Shown: positions 34,826 to 45,341, numbered from the stretch's first letter. The stretch is DNA of 64,000 nt from Thermobacillus sp. ZCTH02-B1 (GCF_002159085.1 NZ_LZRU01000012.1:186001-250000), one strand, 5' to 3'. Program-made: numbers and translations. Notes: generated from the sequence alone by a model not told the origin.

Positions 34826-36994
34826 CTATTCGTCCTGCGTCCGGTTGTCCGTCCGGAAATGGGACAGCGTCTCCTTCAGATGATTGGACACTTTCTCGAG
34901 CTCGTTCGACAGTTCGACGAGGTGCTCGCTGACATTGAGCTGCTCGTTGCTGAGCGAGGCCACTTCCTCGCTCGTCGCCGACGATTCCTCCGCCACCGCG
35001 CTGACGTTGCTCATGGCCGTTGCGAGTACGTTCTGCGTCTGGCCGAGCTGGGCGACCGATTCGTTCACCGTCTCCAGCTGCGTCGTGAACGCGTTCATCT
35101 GCGCCTGGACGGACAGGAAAATCTGGTTCGCTTCCTTGACCGCCTCGATCTGCTCCTGGAAGATCGGATACGCTTCGCCCAGCACGTTGACCGTATCCTC
35201 GATTTCGTTCTGGATCGATTCCGTGATCGAGGCGACGACGTCGATCGATTCGCGGGACTGGTCCGCCAGCTTGCGAATCTCGTCCGCGACGACCATGAAG
35301 CCCTTGCCCGCGGCGCCGGCCCGGGCCGCTTCGATCGTCGCGTTGAGCGACAGGATGTTCGTCTGCCTCGTGATGTTGTTGAGCACGTCGAGGATTTGCC
35401 GGATCGACCGCGTGCTCTCCTTCAGCCGGTCGACCCTCTCGACCATGTTGCGCGTCATTTCCTCGGTCATGCCGGTCTTCTCGATCAGGGAAGCCATGTA
35501 GTGCGTGCCCTGCTCGCTTGCCCGCTCGACCTCGGCGGCCGTCGCGGCCATCCGGTCGCGCGCCTCGTTCACCTCGTGCATCTTCACGCTGAGCTGCTCC
35601 GCGATTTCGCTGCCCCGTTCCGCCTCGACCGCGAGGCTCGTGGCGCCCTTCGCGATCTCCTCGGTGGCGATGGCGATCTCCTTCGCGGAGCCCGCCGTCT
35701 TGCGCGACGCCTCCGTCAGATTCTCCGCCGTCCGCAGCACCTGCGCGGCCGATTCGTTCGTCCGGTTCACGAGCGCCGTGATCTGCTCCATCATCTGGTT
35801 GAAGCTGAGCGCGAGCTGACCGATCTCGTCGCGCTTCCGGATGTTCGAGCGGACGGTCAGATTGCCCTTCTCGCCTTCGTTCATCAGGTTGCGCAGCTTC
35901 GCAAGCGGCATTGCGATCATCCAGATGACGAGCAGGCCGATGCCCGCGGCGAGCAGAGCCGCGAAACCGAGCGTGATGAACATGACGCTCCGGATCACGC
36001 CGGCGTCCCTGACCAGCTCACCCACCGGCAGCGTGCCGGCCAGCGTCCAACCGGTCGTGAGCGTCCGGTAGGGCGTAAGCACCGTCTCGCCGCCAAGTTC
36101 GGTTACGATCGCCTCCGCCTGACCGGTTTCCTCGAACGTCAGGCCGAGAGGCTGCCCGATCTCCGCGTCGGGACCGAACAGGACCGTTCCGTCCGGTCCG
36201 ACGATCCGGACCTGGCTTCCCTCGCCAAGCGAGATGCCCGCGATCTGATCCATGATCACGTTGTAGTCGAACTCGAGCACCAGTATGTACAGCGGATCAT
36301 TGGTCGAAGTGGACCGGATCACCTTCGCGTAACCGAAGGTCGCCCGTTTGCTGTTGCCGGTAATGCCGTTTTTCATCGTCGGGATCCAGTACCCGGCCGG
36401 ATCCCGCTCGAGGGCCTGCTGGTACCATTCGGTCTGCGCCGCCGCTTCGGCGTCAAGCGTGTCGGCTCCGCCCCTGATGGAGGCGAGACCCTCCTTGAGC
36501 GGCAGCAGGGTGCCGCTGACAACCTGCTTGCTGTTGCCGAACAGGAAGTTGTTGAAGCTCGACTCGATTCCCTGTATGTATTGGAAACGCTCGAAGTCGG
36601 ACAAATCCGCCACGTAGGCAAGCTGCCGGGAGTTGACCTGGATGGTCTGATCCAGCATGACGGTCATGGCCAGATTTTCCAGATTGCCGAACAGGAGGTC
36701 CAGCTTGCCGGCCGTCTGCGCGATCGCCGTCTTCGCCGTGTCGCTCACCTTGCGCTCGATGACGTCCTTCGCCGTCTCGTAGGAGAACCATCCGACCGCG
36801 TAGACGCATACCACGATGCTGATGAAAATGATGGCGAACAGCTTCAGGCCGACGGAACGGTTCAGGCGCACCCGTGTCAGACCGGACCCGATTTTCGATA
36901 CGACCCCGGCGACCCGGTCGGCCGCGTTGCGGCTGTCGTCCGGAGAAGCGGGCGCGGCGTCGTTCTTTTTACCCGGTTTCCATGTCAACTTCAT
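34826..36994 (-). CDS. Methyl-accepting chemotaxis protein
   Basis: A 722-residue receptor. A cytosolic leader of about 45 residues precedes the first membrane helix ([18 protein letters not shown]), then a Cache-type sensor of about 270 residues ([27 protein letters not shown]), a second helix, HAMP ([20 protein letters not shown]) and a methyl-accepting coiled coil with the CheW/CheA tip [20 protein letters not shown]. The ATG at 36994 has AGGTGG upstream. The ligand is unknown. The 294 bases upstream hold one inverted repeat and no clear promoter. Confidence 0.93.
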   Translation of the reverse strand: MKLTWKPGKKNDAAPASPDDSRNAADRVAGVVSKIGSGLTRVRLNRSVGLKLFAIIFISIVVCVYAVGWFSYETAKDVIERKVSDTAKTAIAQTAGKLDLLFGNLENLAMTVMLDQTIQVNSRQLAYVADLSDFERFQYIQGIESSFNNFLFGNSKQVVSGTLLPLKEGLASIRGGADTLDAEAAAQTEWYQQALERDPAGYWIPTMKNGITGNSKRATFGYAKVIRSTSTNDPLYILVLEFDYNVIMDQIAGISLGEGSQVRIVGPDGTVLFGPDAEIGQPLGLTFEETGQAEAIVTELGGETVLTPYRTLTTGWTLAGTLPVGELVRDAGVIRSVMFITLGFAALLAAGIGLLVIWMIAMPLAKLRNLMNEGEKGNLTVRSNIRKRDEIGQLALSFNQMMEQITALVNRTNESAAQVLRTAENLTEASRKTAGSAKEIAIATEEIAKGATSLAVEAERGSEIAEQLSVKMHEVNEARDRMAATAAEVERASEQGTHYMASLIEKTGMTEEMTRNMVERVDRLKESTRSIRQILDVLNNITRQTNILSLNATIEAARAGAAGKGFMVVADEIRKLADQSRESIDVVASITESIQNEIEDTVNVLGEAYPIFQEQIEAVKEANQIFLSVQAQMNAFTTQLETVNESVAQLGQTQNVLATAMSNVSAVAEESSATSEEVASLSNEQLNVSEHLVELSNELEKVSNHLKETLSHFRTDNRTQDE

Positions 36995-37208
36995 GATGTC
37001 CACCACCTATGCCATTACTGTTGGAAAATCCGATTTTTTGTCTTTTCTATTAAACGCTTGCAAACTATGTAAAAAAATAATGGTCCGCTGCGCGGCACGG
37101 ACCGTCTCGCCTTCCTCACCCGCGCCGTTCCAAACATTTCCGCCGTGACGCCTGACTTCTCCGGGAGGTCGATGCGCTCGAAATCCTGCCCAAGTATGTA
37201 TATCGGAC

Positions 37209-37271
37209 GAGGGGGCCGGGTTCGTTAGTCCCGGAAACACAAAAATCCGGTTCTTCCTTCCCGGCCCCCTC
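37209..37271. repeat. 12-base inverted repeat between trhP2 and the chemoreceptor
   Basis: GAGGGGGCCGGG (37209-37220) and CCCGGCCCCCTC (37260-37271) are perfect complements 39 bases apart, with CCGG...CCGG inside the loop. No T-run follows on either strand, so it is not a standard terminator. Confidence 0.6.
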
Positions 37272-37288
37272 CATGACATCCGCTCCGT

Positions 37289-38596
37289 TCATGCGCTTCC
37301 GGTCCGCTTCCGCATCAGATCCATCGCCCTGACCGGCCGCTCCGTGCGGATACGCACGCGCTGCAACGGATGGCGGGCCGCGTCGAGCGGCGCGCCGGAT
37401 TCGTCCTCGAGGACGGCGAGCGTCTGGCGGAACAGCCGTCCGCCCGGCCCGAAAAATTCGATTTCCTGTCCCTTGCGGAACGGGCTGCGCTGTTCGACGA
37501 GCGCCGTTCCCGTCCGTTCGTCGTAGTCCAGAACGACGCCCGCGAAGTCGAACGGCGCTCCCTTCGGCTCGGGACCGTAGATGTGATCGCCCGCGCCCGG
37601 CTCGCCGAAGAAGAACCCCGTCGTCAGCGGCCGGTTCGCCGCCTTGCAAATTTCCTCCAGCCATTCCGGCTTCAGACGGTAGCCCGAGGGATCGGCCAGG
37701 TAGGCATCGATGGCCTGTCGGTAGACGTTCGTGACCGTCGCCACATAATGGAGCGTCTTCATCCGCCCCTCGATTTTGAAACTGTCGATGCCGGCCTCGA
37801 TGAGCTCCGGCAAATGGCCGATCATGCACAGATCCTTGGAACCCATCGTGAACCGGTCGCCCGTTCCGGAAACCGCGGGCGCATCATCCCCGAACACCAG
37901 GTCATACTGCCAGCGGCAGGACTGGCAGCAGCCGCCCCTGTTCGAATCCCGGTCGGTAAAATGATTCGACAGCACGCACCGGCCGCTGTACGACGAGCAC
38001 ATCGCGCCGTGGACGAACACCTCCAGCTCGATGTCGACGCGCCGTTTGATCTCGACAATCTCGGCCAGGCTCGCCTCCCGGGCCAGCACGACGCGCGGCA
38101 ATCCCTCGTCCTTCCAGAACTGGACGGTGCGCCAGTTCAACGCCGACTGCTGCGTGCTGAGATGCACTTCGAGGCCGGGCGCGGCGCGCCGCGCGGTCTC
38201 GATGACGACCGGATCGGCGGCGATGATCGCGGCGATGCCCGCTTCCTCCAGCGCGGCCAGATAGTCCTCCAGCCCGTCCAAATCCTCATCGTGCGCGTAG
38301 ATGTTGACCGCGCAGTACACCCTGGCGCCGTATTTCCGCGCGAATTCGACGCCTTCCTTCATTTCTTCGAGCGTGAAGTTGTCGGCGTTCGAGCGCAGTC
38401 CGTATTTCTGCCCGCCGAGGTAGACCGCGTCCGCGCCGTAATGGACGGCGAACTTCAGCTTCTCGAGGCTGCCGGCCGGCGCCAGGAGCTCCGGCTTCCG
38501 GACGCTCGCCGCCGGCGAAGATTTGCGGCCTTCCGCGAGCGGATCCTCCCGCAGGTCCTGCCCTTCCCCGGCAGCCGCCATCGTCGTTGCGTCCAT
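37289..38596 (-). CDS. trhP2: tRNA hydroxylation protein TrhP2 (U32 family)
   Basis: A 435-residue U32 protein (YrrO in B. subtilis). U32 proteins of this branch hydroxylate U34 of tRNAs to make ho5U, using prephenate in the well-studied cases. The iron-sulfur cysteine pattern is GRCVLSNHF with RDSNRGGCCQSCRWQYDL; VHLSTQQSALN and SFKIEGRMKT are also typical. The first 33 residues are a non-conserved Ala/Glu-rich leader, but AAGGAGG precedes this ATG. It follows trhP1 by 40 bases. Confidence 0.88.
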   Translation of the reverse strand: MDATTMAAAGEGQDLREDPLAEGRKSSPAASVRKPELLAPAGSLEKLKFAVHYGADAVYLGGQKYGLRSNADNFTLEEMKEGVEFARKYGARVYCAVNIYAHDEDLDGLEDYLAALEEAGIAAIIAADPVVIETARRAAPGLEVHLSTQQSALNWRTVQFWKDEGLPRVVLAREASLAEIVEIKRRVDIELEVFVHGAMCSSYSGRCVLSNHFTDRDSNRGGCCQSCRWQYDLVFGDDAPAVSGTGDRFTMGSKDLCMIGHLPELIEAGIDSFKIEGRMKTLHYVATVTNVYRQAIDAYLADPSGYRLKPEWLEEICKAANRPLTTGFFFGEPGAGDHIYGPEPKGAPFDFAGVVLDYDERTGTALVEQRSPFRKGQEIEFFGPGGRLFRQTLAVLEDESGAPLDAARHPLQRVRIRTERPVRAMDLMRKRTGSA

Positions 38597-38636
38597 CCTC
38601 GCCGCCTCCTTGCGTCATGAATTCGGGCACAATCCT

Positions 38637-39764
38637 TCAGTACACCTGTTCCTTGAAATAGAAGCCGAACGTCAATTCGCGGCGGGGATCCTGCAACGCC
38701 CGGATCGGCTCGAGCCATTCCTCGCGGAACCGGTAGCCGGCCGGATCGCGCAGCCATTCGTCGATCGCCGCGCGGTACGCCCGCACGGCCGCCTCGTTGT
38801 ATGCGGGCGTTTTCAGCAGTCCTTCGATTTTGAGCGAATCTACGCCGATTTCGAGCAGCTCGTGCACGACTTCGAGCAGACAGATGTCGTCCGGACTCAT
38901 GATGTGCGTGCCCGCCTCGTCCTCGAAAATCGGCAGCCGGATGTCGGGCCGCTCCGTCTCGATCAGACGGAGACCACGGTCGAGGCCGGCCCTTCCCGCC
39001 GGCCCGCCTCCGCATCCGGAATCCGTCCCTTCCGGTCCGCGCAGTTCGTACGTCCGGCCGGTCCGGGCCGCATGCTCCAGGTAGCTCTCCACGAGCCGCC
39101 GCTTCGAGTGGTAGATGCACGTCATCCCGTGCACCTGCACCTGCACTTCCAGCGTCGTCTTCGCCCGGAAGGCGCGGATCTCGTCGCCGTTCAGCTCCCG
39201 GGCCAGCACGGCGCGCGAAGCTCCCCGCTTCCCCCAGAACTCCGCAGCCAGGGCGTTCGTCGCCGTCATCTCGGCGTTCCAGTGAATCCTGAGGTTCGGC
39301 GCCATTTCGCGCACCGTCACCAGAACGGCCGGATCGCCGCACTCGACCGCATCCGCGCCCGCCTCCGCGAGCATGCGGATGTATGCGGGCAGCGCCTCGA
39401 CCGCCGCGTTGTCCAGGAGATGGTTCACGAGCACGTAGAGCCGCTTGCCCCGCGGTTTGAGGAACCGCGCCGCGGCGCGGATCATGCCGGGATCGAAGGG
39501 GCCCGCGGCCCGGGCGGCGTACGGCGGTCCGCCGACAAGCAGGGCGTCCGCGCCCGCTTCCGCCAGACGCTTCAGTTCGTCAAGGGTTGAGGCCGTCGCG
39601 AGCAGCTCGGGCCTCCGGCCCTTCTCCGCCGGCGTATCCTGCCCGCGGTCCGCCGCCTCCGGCTCGCCGCCCGCCTTCGACGAAAGCTCCGGTCCTGGAC
39701 TCTCCGTCACCAGCGGCGTCGCCGGCTTGCATCCGTCCGCATCCGGCTTCCAATCCGCGGTCAT
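38637..39764 (-). CDS. trhP1: tRNA hydroxylation protein TrhP1 (U32 family)
   Basis: A 375-residue U32 protein (YrrN in B. subtilis), partner of TrhP2. Typical segments are ELLATASTLDELKRLAEAGA (start of the barrel), LRIHWNAEMTATNALA, VQVHGMTCIYHSKRRLVESY and SLKIEGLLKTPAYN. The first 45 residues are a variable linker. It overlaps the mltG stop as ATGA, so it is coupled to mltG. The methyltransferase gene yrrM/trmR, found here in B. subtilis, is missing. Confidence 0.85.
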   Translation of the reverse strand: MTADWKPDADGCKPATPLVTESPGPELSSKAGGEPEAADRGQDTPAEKGRRPELLATASTLDELKRLAEAGADALLVGGPPYAARAAGPFDPGMIRAAARFLKPRGKRLYVLVNHLLDNAAVEALPAYIRMLAEAGADAVECGDPAVLVTVREMAPNLRIHWNAEMTATNALAAEFWGKRGASRAVLARELNGDEIRAFRAKTTLEVQVQVHGMTCIYHSKRRLVESYLEHAARTGRTYELRGPEGTDSGCGGGPAGRAGLDRGLRLIETERPDIRLPIFEDEAGTHIMSPDDICLLEVVHELLEIGVDSLKIEGLLKTPAYNEAAVRAYRAAIDEWLRDPAGYRFREEWLEPIRALQDPRRELTFGFYFKEQVY

Positions 39765-40903
39765 CCGCCTTCCGCCTCCCGGGCCGCGGCGGCCTGCTCG
39801 CTCCTGCGGATGTTCCGCTGATGTTCCTCCATCGTCTTCGCGAACAGGTGGGTCCGCGACCCGTCCCTCATCAGCACGTAGTAGAGATAATCCGTCTCCT
39901 CCGGCTCGAGCGCCGCAAGGATCGAAGCGAGGCTCGGGCTCGCGATCGGTCCCGGCGGCAGGGCGGGAATCTTGTACGTATTGTACGGGCTGTCGATCCC
40001 GAGATCCTCATCGAGCAGGCGATCCTTCGTCTCGCCGAGCGCGTACTGCACGGTGGCGTCGACCTGCAGCGGCATGCCTCTGGCCAGCCGGTTGTAAATG
40101 ACGCTCGCGACGATCGGCCGCTCTTCTTCAACGGCGACCTCCCGCTCGATCAGCGACGCGACGGTCAGAAGATCATGCAGCGTCATGTTCCGCTCTTCCA
40201 GCATTTCCTGCCAGCCTTCCGGGAGCTGATCCAGCTTCCGGTCGAGCTCGGCCATCATCCGCTTCAGGATGTCGGCTTCCGTGCTCCCCGTCTCCATCTC
40301 GTAGGTATCGGGGAACAGATAGCCCTCCAGCGGGTGGATGAGCCGCTCGTCGTCCGGGATGGACGCGGCCGCGGACGACCACTTCCGCGCCTCGGCGGAA
40401 TCGGCCAGCTCGAGGAATTTCGCCCTGTCAACCAGCCCTTCGGCCGCGAGCTTGTCCGCGATGCGCTCGAGCGTGTAGCCTTCCGGAATCGTAAATCGGA
40501 ACGTCGGCGGTTTGACCGTCCGCCCCTCGTTCAACATCGCGATGATCTCGTCGTTCGTCATGCCGGGCCTCATCTCGTACAGCCCGGCCTGGAATTGGCC
40601 GCCTTCCTTCTTGTACAGCAGATAGTACTTGAACAGGAACGCGTTGCGGATGATTCCGTGCTGTTCGAGCAGGTCGGCCGTCCGGTTGGCGGAAATGCCC
40701 TTCGGGATCTCGATTTTCACCGGCTCTCCCGGAGGAGCCGGCCTCAGGCCGTTCCAGATGTAGAGCAGGACGCCGCCCGCCGCCGCCGCCATGAACAGCA
40801 GCAGCGACAGGACGACCCACATTTGGATTCTTCCTTTCGGAATCGGCTTCATTCGAACATGCCCTTCCGCGCCGGTCTGTCCGTCCCGCATATGCTCCGA
40901 CAT
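39761..40903 (-). CDS. mltG: Endolytic murein transglycosylase MltG
   Basis: A 380-residue membrane-anchored enzyme that cuts nascent peptidoglycan strands. One helix (WVVLSLLLFMAAAAGGVLLY), a LysM-like domain, then the YceG catalytic region with TVASLIEREVAVEEERP (catalytic Glu), NRLARGMPLQVDATVQYALG and SPYNTYKIPALPPGPIASPS. The ATG at 40903 has GGGAGG and AGGT upstream; ATGs at 40891 and 40852 are alternatives. It is yrrL in B. subtilis. Confidence 0.93.
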   Translation of the reverse strand: MSEHMRDGQTGAEGHVRMKPIPKGRIQMWVVLSLLLFMAAAAGGVLLYIWNGLRPAPPGEPVKIEIPKGISANRTADLLEQHGIIRNAFLFKYYLLYKKEGGQFQAGLYEMRPGMTNDEIIAMLNEGRTVKPPTFRFTIPEGYTLERIADKLAAEGLVDRAKFLELADSAEARKWSSAAASIPDDERLIHPLEGYLFPDTYEMETGSTEADILKRMMAELDRKLDQLPEGWQEMLEERNMTLHDLLTVASLIEREVAVEEERPIVASVIYNRLARGMPLQVDATVQYALGETKDRLLDEDLGIDSPYNTYKIPALPPGPIASPSLASILAALEPEETDYLYYVLMRDGSRTHLFAKTMEEHQRNIRRSEQAAAAREAEGG

Positions 40904-40965
40904 GAGTGACCTGTTCCTCCCGTTAACAGCATCAAGGGACGAGATGCCCCGTCCCTCGCAGTCCA

Positions 40966-41280
40966 TTATTCGGAAATGCCGCGGTCCTCCGCGCTTTCCT
41001 CGAACACAAGCTCGTCATACCCTTCCGCGGCCGTCTCCCATTCATCCTCGTCTTCGATATCCTCGAGTTCGAACTCGCCGTCTTCCCGCTCCTTCACCCG
41101 GAAGAAGGCGATTTCGTCATCCCGGCGCATCTCGGGCGTCTGCATTGCGGCGTACACCCGTCCGTCAAGCCGGTATTCGGCGAGCAGCCGGAACGTCTCC
41201 GCCCCGCCGCCTTCGTCGACCAGGTCGATCTCCCGGCCGTACGCCTGCTCCAGCCGCCTGAGTCTCTCGATCCGCTTCAT
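40966..41280 (-). CDS. Acidic DUF1292-like protein, second copy
   Basis: A 104-residue acidic protein. MKRIERLRRLEQAYGREIDL is followed by a beta-rich part (FRLLAEYRLDGRVYAAMQTP) and a highly acidic run ending ELEDIEDEDEWETAAEGYDE. The layout parallels the DUF1292 protein directly upstream, with which it overlaps as ATGA, so it looks like a diverged duplicate. No function is known. Confidence 0.75.
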   Translation of the reverse strand: MKRIERLRRLEQAYGREIDLVDEGGGAETFRLLAEYRLDGRVYAAMQTPEMRRDDEIAFFRVKEREDGEFELEDIEDEDEWETAAEGYDELVFEESAEDRGISE

Positions 41281-41582
41281 GATTCCGACACGCCTTCGTC
41301 CAGCTCGGCGAGGAGCGTGTTGAACGTCTCCTCGACCATGTTCCATTCTTCTTCGTCTTCGATCGTGTACAGTTTCAGGTCGTCCCCGTCTTCCTCGTAC
41401 CGGAACGCGTATACTTCCTCTTCCTCGCCCTCCGGCGCGTCGACCGGCACGAGCATCATGTACTTCCGGTCGGAGTCGTCAAGCTCGAACTTCATGATGA
41501 CTTCGAACTCTTCCTCGTTGCCGTCCTCGTCCGGAATGTAGATGATTTCCGGTTCGTCGGCCACCTTGTGGTCATCGGCCAT
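41277..41582 (-). CDS. yrzB: DUF1292 family protein (YrzB-like)
   Basis: A 101-residue acidic protein of the DUF1292/YrzB family. Hallmarks are EIIYIPDEDGNEEEFEVI near the start, EEEVYAFRYEEDGDDLKLY and IEDEEEWNMVEETFN at the end. The ATG at 41582 has AGGTGAG upstream; ten more residues are open before it. It lies between ruvX and mltG, as yrzB does in B. subtilis. Function unknown. Confidence 0.9.
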   Translation of the reverse strand: MADDHKVADEPEIIYIPDEDGNEEEFEVIMKFELDDSDRKYMMLVPVDAPEGEEEEVYAFRYEEDGDDLKLYTIEDEEEWNMVEETFNTLLAELDEGVSES

Positions 41583-41589
41583 CGTCGTC

Positions 41590-42006
41590 TCACCTGCCCG
41601 CTTTGGAATCAAGATAATGCTGCAAAATCAGCGTCGCCGCCAGTTTGTCCACAACCTGCCTTCGCTTTCTGCGGCTGACATCCGCCTCCAGCAGCGTCCG
41701 CTCGGCCGCGGCCGTCGTCAGCCGCTCGTCCCACAGGTGGACGGGCAATTGTAGTCTTCCGCGCAGCATTTCCGCGAATGCGATGCAGATTTCCCCACGC
41801 GGGCCGATCGATCCGTCCATGTTGCGCGGCAGGCCGACGACGATTTCCCCGACCTCCCGTTCGCGGACGATCCGTTCGATCTCCTCCAGCTCCCGGCCGT
41901 CCCTGTGTCTCGTGATGACGCCGACTCCCTGCGCCGTCCAGCCCAACTCGTCGCTGACGGCTACGCCGATCCTCCGGTCGCCCAGGTCCAGTGCCATGAT
42001 CCGCAA
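41590..42006 (-). CDS. ruvX: Holliday junction resolvase-like RuvX (YqgF)
   Basis: A 138-residue RNase-H-fold nuclease; family members process the 5' end of pre-16S rRNA. Acidic residues are visible in MALDLGDRRIGVAVSD, VVGLPRNMDGSIGPRG, VHLWDERLTTAAAER and DKLAATLILQHYLD. It sits between ireB and yrzB, 16 bases after ireB. It is yrrK in B. subtilis. Confidence 0.94.
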   Translation of the reverse strand: MRIMALDLGDRRIGVAVSDELGWTAQGVGVITRHRDGRELEEIERIVREREVGEIVVGLPRNMDGSIGPRGEICIAFAEMLRGRLQLPVHLWDERLTTAAAERTLLEADVSRRKRRQVVDKLAATLILQHYLDSKAGR

Positions 42007-42022
42007 TTCGCCGATTGCCCCT

Positions 42023-42307
42023 TCATTCGCCTCGGGCAGGGATTGGCCTGCGCCGGCTCAGATAATAACGGACAAGCTCCTCGATCAATTCGTCCCGTTC
42101 CTTCTTGCGGATGAGGCTGCGCGCGTTGTTGTGGCGGGGAATGTACGCCGGATCGCCGGAGAGAAGATACCCCACGATCTGGTTGATCGGATTGTACTCC
42201 TTCTCGACCAGCGCATCGTACACCGCCAGCAAAATTTCCTCCGCGCTTGTCTCGACCTCTTCCGCCTTGACGTTGAACTTCATCGTCTTGTCCATGGATG
42301 AACTCAT
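42023..42307 (-). CDS. ireB: IreB family regulatory phosphoprotein
   Basis: A 94-residue protein of the IreB/YrzL (UPF0297) family, a substrate of the PASTA-domain Ser/Thr kinase IreK in Enterococcus. The core [20 protein letters not shown] and [20 protein letters not shown] is highly conserved; [20 protein letters not shown] follows. It follows alaS by 45 bases, in the conserved alaS-yrzL-ruvX order. Confidence 0.94.
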   Translation of the reverse strand: MSSSMDKTMKFNVKAEEVETSAEEILLAVYDALVEKEYNPINQIVGYLLSGDPAYIPRHNNARSLIRKKERDELIEELVRYYLSRRRPIPARGE

Positions 42308-42352
42308 CGGCCGGCACCTCCCGTGTCGGGTTGGACCAGATTCATGCTTCCA

Positions 42353-44983
42353 TCATATCACATTTGCTTGCGCCATCACCAGTTCCTCGGCCCGCTTCAG
42401 CGCCTCGGCGAGCTTCGACGGGTCCTTGCCGCCGGCCTGCGCCATGTCCGGACGCCCGCCTCCGCCGCCGCCGCAGACCGCGGCCACTTCCTTGATCAGC
42501 TTGCCGGCGTGGAAGCCCCGGTTGACGAGATCCTGCGAGACGGAGGTAACGAAGTTGACCTTGCCGTCCTGCTCCGCGCCGAGCACGACAACGCCGGAAC
42601 CGAGCTTCGCCTTCAGCTCGTCGGCGATGCCGCGCAGCGCGTCCATGCTTCCGACGTTCACCCGGGCCGCGACGAATTTCACGCCGTTGATCAGGCGCAC
42701 CCGGTCCGCGAGCGATTCGGCCTCGATCCGGCCCAGCTTCGCCCGGAGCGACTCGATCTCGCGGTTCAGCTCGCGGATCTGCGCCTGCAGCCCTTCGATC
42801 CGCTTCGGCACGTCCTGCACGTTCGACTTAAGCTGCCCGGCCGCCTCGCGCAGCAGCGCGAGCTGTCCGTCCAGGTATTCGTACGCCCGCCGCCCCGTCA
42901 CGGCTTCGATCCGGCGGACGCCCGAGCCGATGCCGCTCTCCGAGACGATCTTGAACAGGCCGATCCGGGTGGTGTTCCGCACGTGGGTGCCGCCGCACAG
43001 CTCGAGGCTGTAGTCTCCGATTTTCACGACGCGCACGATTTCGCCGTATTTCTCGCCGAAGAGCGCCGTCGCACCCATCGCCTTCGCCTCGGCCAGCGCA
43101 TGGTACGAGGTTTCGACGTCCGTGCCGAGCCAGATTTGCTCGTTGACGCGCCGCTCGATCTCGTCCAGTTCCTCCTGCGTGACCGCGCCGAAATGGGTGA
43201 AGTCGAACCGGAGCCGCTCCGCCTCGACGAGCGAGCCCGCCTGGTTCGCGTGCCCGCCCAGCACTTCCTTCAGCGCCTTGTGCAGGAGGTGCGTCGCCGT
43301 ATGGTTCTTCATGATATCCTCGCGTTCGGCCTTCGCGACGGCCGCCTCGACGACGTCGCCGACGCGCAGCACGCCGCTCTCCACCTTCACGTGATGGACG
43401 TGCTGGCCGTGCGGCGCCTTGGACACGTCCTGCACGACGGCGCGGACGTCGCGGCCCGTGATCTCGCCGCGGTCGCTTACCTGGCCGCCGCTTTCCGCGT
43501 AGAACGGCGTCCGGTCGAGGATGACGAGGCACTCGCGGCCTTCGCCGATCATGTCGACGAGCTGTCCGTCCGCCACGATCGCAGCCACCTTCGCCTGCAC
43601 GGCGAACCGGTCATAGCCGACGAACTCGCTCGGCTCGGCGTAGTCGTCCAGCGGACCGCCCTGCACCTGCATGCCGCCGGTCTCCTGGCGCGCGGCGCGT
43701 GCCCGCTCCCGCTGCCGCTCCATCGCCTCCTCGAAACCTTCGCGGTCGACGGTGAGGCCGTTTTCGCGCGCGTAATCCTCCGTCAGGTCGAGCGGGAAGC
43801 CGAACGTGTCGTACAGGCGGAACGCGTCTTCACCCGAAATGACGCCGTTTTGGGCCCGCGCCTCCTCGGCGATCTCGGCGAGCTTCGCGAGGCCGCTTTC
43901 CAGCGTCTCGTGGAACCGCTCCTCCTCGGTCCGGATGACGCGCTCGATGAACGCGCGCTTCTCGACGATCTCGGGATAGTGCGAGCCCATGATGTCGCCG
44001 ACGACGGCCGTCAGCTCATACAGGAACGGCCGGCCGATGCCGAGCTTCCGGCCGTAGCGGACGGCGCGCCGGAGCAGGCGGCGGATGACGTAGCCCCGCC
44101 CCTCGTTCGCCGGCAGGACGCCGTCGCCGACCGAGAAGACGACTGTCCGGATGTGGTCGGCGATCACCTTCAGCGCGATGTCCGTCTCCTCCCGCTCCTT
44201 GTAACGGACGCCGGCGATCTCGCACGTCCGGTCGATGATCGGCCGGAACAGGTCGGTGTCGAAGTTGGAGTCGACGTCCTGCAGGATCGCCGCGAACCGC
44301 TCCAGCCCCGCGCCGGTGTCGATGTTCTTGCTCGGCAGCGGCGTGTAGGTGCCGTCCGGATTGTGGTTATATTGCGAGAACACGAGGTTCCAGACTTCCA
44401 GGAACCGCTCGTTCTCGCCGCCGGGCCGGCATTCGGGGTCGGAGAGATCCCCGTATTTTTCCCCGCGGTCGTAGAAAATTTCCGTGCACGGACCGCACGG
44501 CCCCTCGCCGATGTCCCAGAAGTTGTCCTCCGTCTTGTAGATGCGCGCTTCCGGTATGCCGATCTTCTTGTTCCAGATTTCGAACGCTTCCGTATCCTCC
44601 GGATGGACGGTGACCGACAGCTTGTCCGGATCGAAACCGATCCACTCGGGGCTCGTCAGGAATTCCCACGCCCAAGTGATCGCTTCTTCCTTGAAGTAAT
44701 CGCCGATCGAGAAGTTGCCCAGCATCTCGAAGAACGTATGATGCCGGCGCGTCTTGCCCACGTTCTCGATATCGTTCGTGCGGATGCATTTCTGCACGTT
44801 GGCGATGCGCGGGTTGTCCGGTTTCACGCGGCCGTCGAAATACGGCTTGAGCGGCGCCATGCCCGCGTTGATCCAGAGCAGGGAAGGATCGTTGTGCGGC
44901 ACGAGCGACGCGCTCGGCTCGATCTTGTGGCCCTTGCCCGCGAAGAATGCGAGCCACTTGGAACGGATTTCACTGGATTTCAT
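42353..44983 (-). CDS. alaS: Alanyl-tRNA synthetase
   Basis: An 876-residue class II synthetase. The catalytic N-terminal half starts [20 protein letters not shown]; motif 2 is [16 protein letters not shown]. The editing domain has [11 protein letters not shown] and [10 protein letters not shown], the zinc-type His/Cys site that clears mischarged Ser and Gly. The C-Ala domain ends with a Gly-rich [17 protein letters not shown]-box leader lies upstream. Confidence 0.97.
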   Translation of the reverse strand: MKSSEIRSKWLAFFAGKGHKIEPSASLVPHNDPSLLWINAGMAPLKPYFDGRVKPDNPRIANVQKCIRTNDIENVGKTRRHHTFFEMLGNFSIGDYFKEEAITWAWEFLTSPEWIGFDPDKLSVTVHPEDTEAFEIWNKKIGIPEARIYKTEDNFWDIGEGPCGPCTEIFYDRGEKYGDLSDPECRPGGENERFLEVWNLVFSQYNHNPDGTYTPLPSKNIDTGAGLERFAAILQDVDSNFDTDLFRPIIDRTCEIAGVRYKEREETDIALKVIADHIRTVVFSVGDGVLPANEGRGYVIRRLLRRAVRYGRKLGIGRPFLYELTAVVGDIMGSHYPEIVEKRAFIERVIRTEEERFHETLESGLAKLAEIAEEARAQNGVISGEDAFRLYDTFGFPLDLTEDYARENGLTVDREGFEEAMERQRERARAARQETGGMQVQGGPLDDYAEPSEFVGYDRFAVQAKVAAIVADGQLVDMIGEGRECLVILDRTPFYAESGGQVSDRGEITGRDVRAVVQDVSKAPHGQHVHHVKVESGVLRVGDVVEAAVAKAEREDIMKNHTATHLLHKALKEVLGGHANQAGSLVEAERLRFDFTHFGAVTQEELDEIERRVNEQIWLGTDVETSYHALAEAKAMGATALFGEKYGEIVRVVKIGDYSLELCGGTHVRNTTRIGLFKIVSESGIGSGVRRIEAVTGRRAYEYLDGQLALLREAAGQLKSNVQDVPKRIEGLQAQIRELNREIESLRAKLGRIEAESLADRVRLINGVKFVAARVNVGSMDALRGIADELKAKLGSGVVVLGAEQDGKVNFVTSVSQDLVNRGFHAGKLIKEVAAVCGGGGGGRPDMAQAGGKDPSKLAEALKRAEELVMAQANVI

Positions 44984-45024
44984 GACAGTCGCTCTTCCTC
45001 CGTATCGCGGTTTCTCAAGATAAT

Positions 45025-45305
45025 AAAAAACGTCCTTGCATCAAGCAGGGACGAATGGATCATTCGCGGTACCACCCTGGTTACCGGCCAGCCGCCCGGG
45101 GCTGCCGGTCGCCTCACACGGACGATAACGGGTCCGGACCGTCGGATTTTCCCTCCGCGCTCCGAAACGAGCTTCAGCCGCCCTGACGCCCGGGGCCCTT
45201 CCAGCCGCGCCCGAAGGTTGCAGGCGCGGGGCTCCCTCTCTGTGCGGCCGGACACGGCTTACTCCTGTTTCATCCTCGCTTTGGCCGATGTGACGCGATC
45301 ATTCC
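45025..45305 (-). ncRNA. T-box leader of alaS
   Basis: On the minus strand the T-box sequence AGGGTGGTACCGCG (45078-45065) is followed by the terminator CGTCC...GGACG with TTTTTT (45053-45025), which competes with the antiterminator. Stem I marks upstream include AGAGAGGG and GGCTGGAAGG. Uncharged alanine tRNA should allow read-through into alaS. I could not assign the specifier triplet with certainty. Confidence 0.92.
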
Positions 45306-45311
45306 CAACGT

Positions 45312-45341
45312 ATTATAGTATTGCCAAGCTTGCCGTGTCAA
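45312..45341 (-). promoter_or_regulatory. Promoter of the alaS T-box transcript
   Basis: TTGACA (45341-45336) and TATAAT (45317-45312) are both perfect, 18 bases apart. The -35 overlaps the stop codon of the upstream permease gene. Confidence 0.9.

Noticed and set aside
37045-37065. A cre-like site before the chemoreceptor gene
   Set aside because: TGCAAGCGTTTAAT keeps the AANCG core but misses three informative positions, and no promoter is clear.
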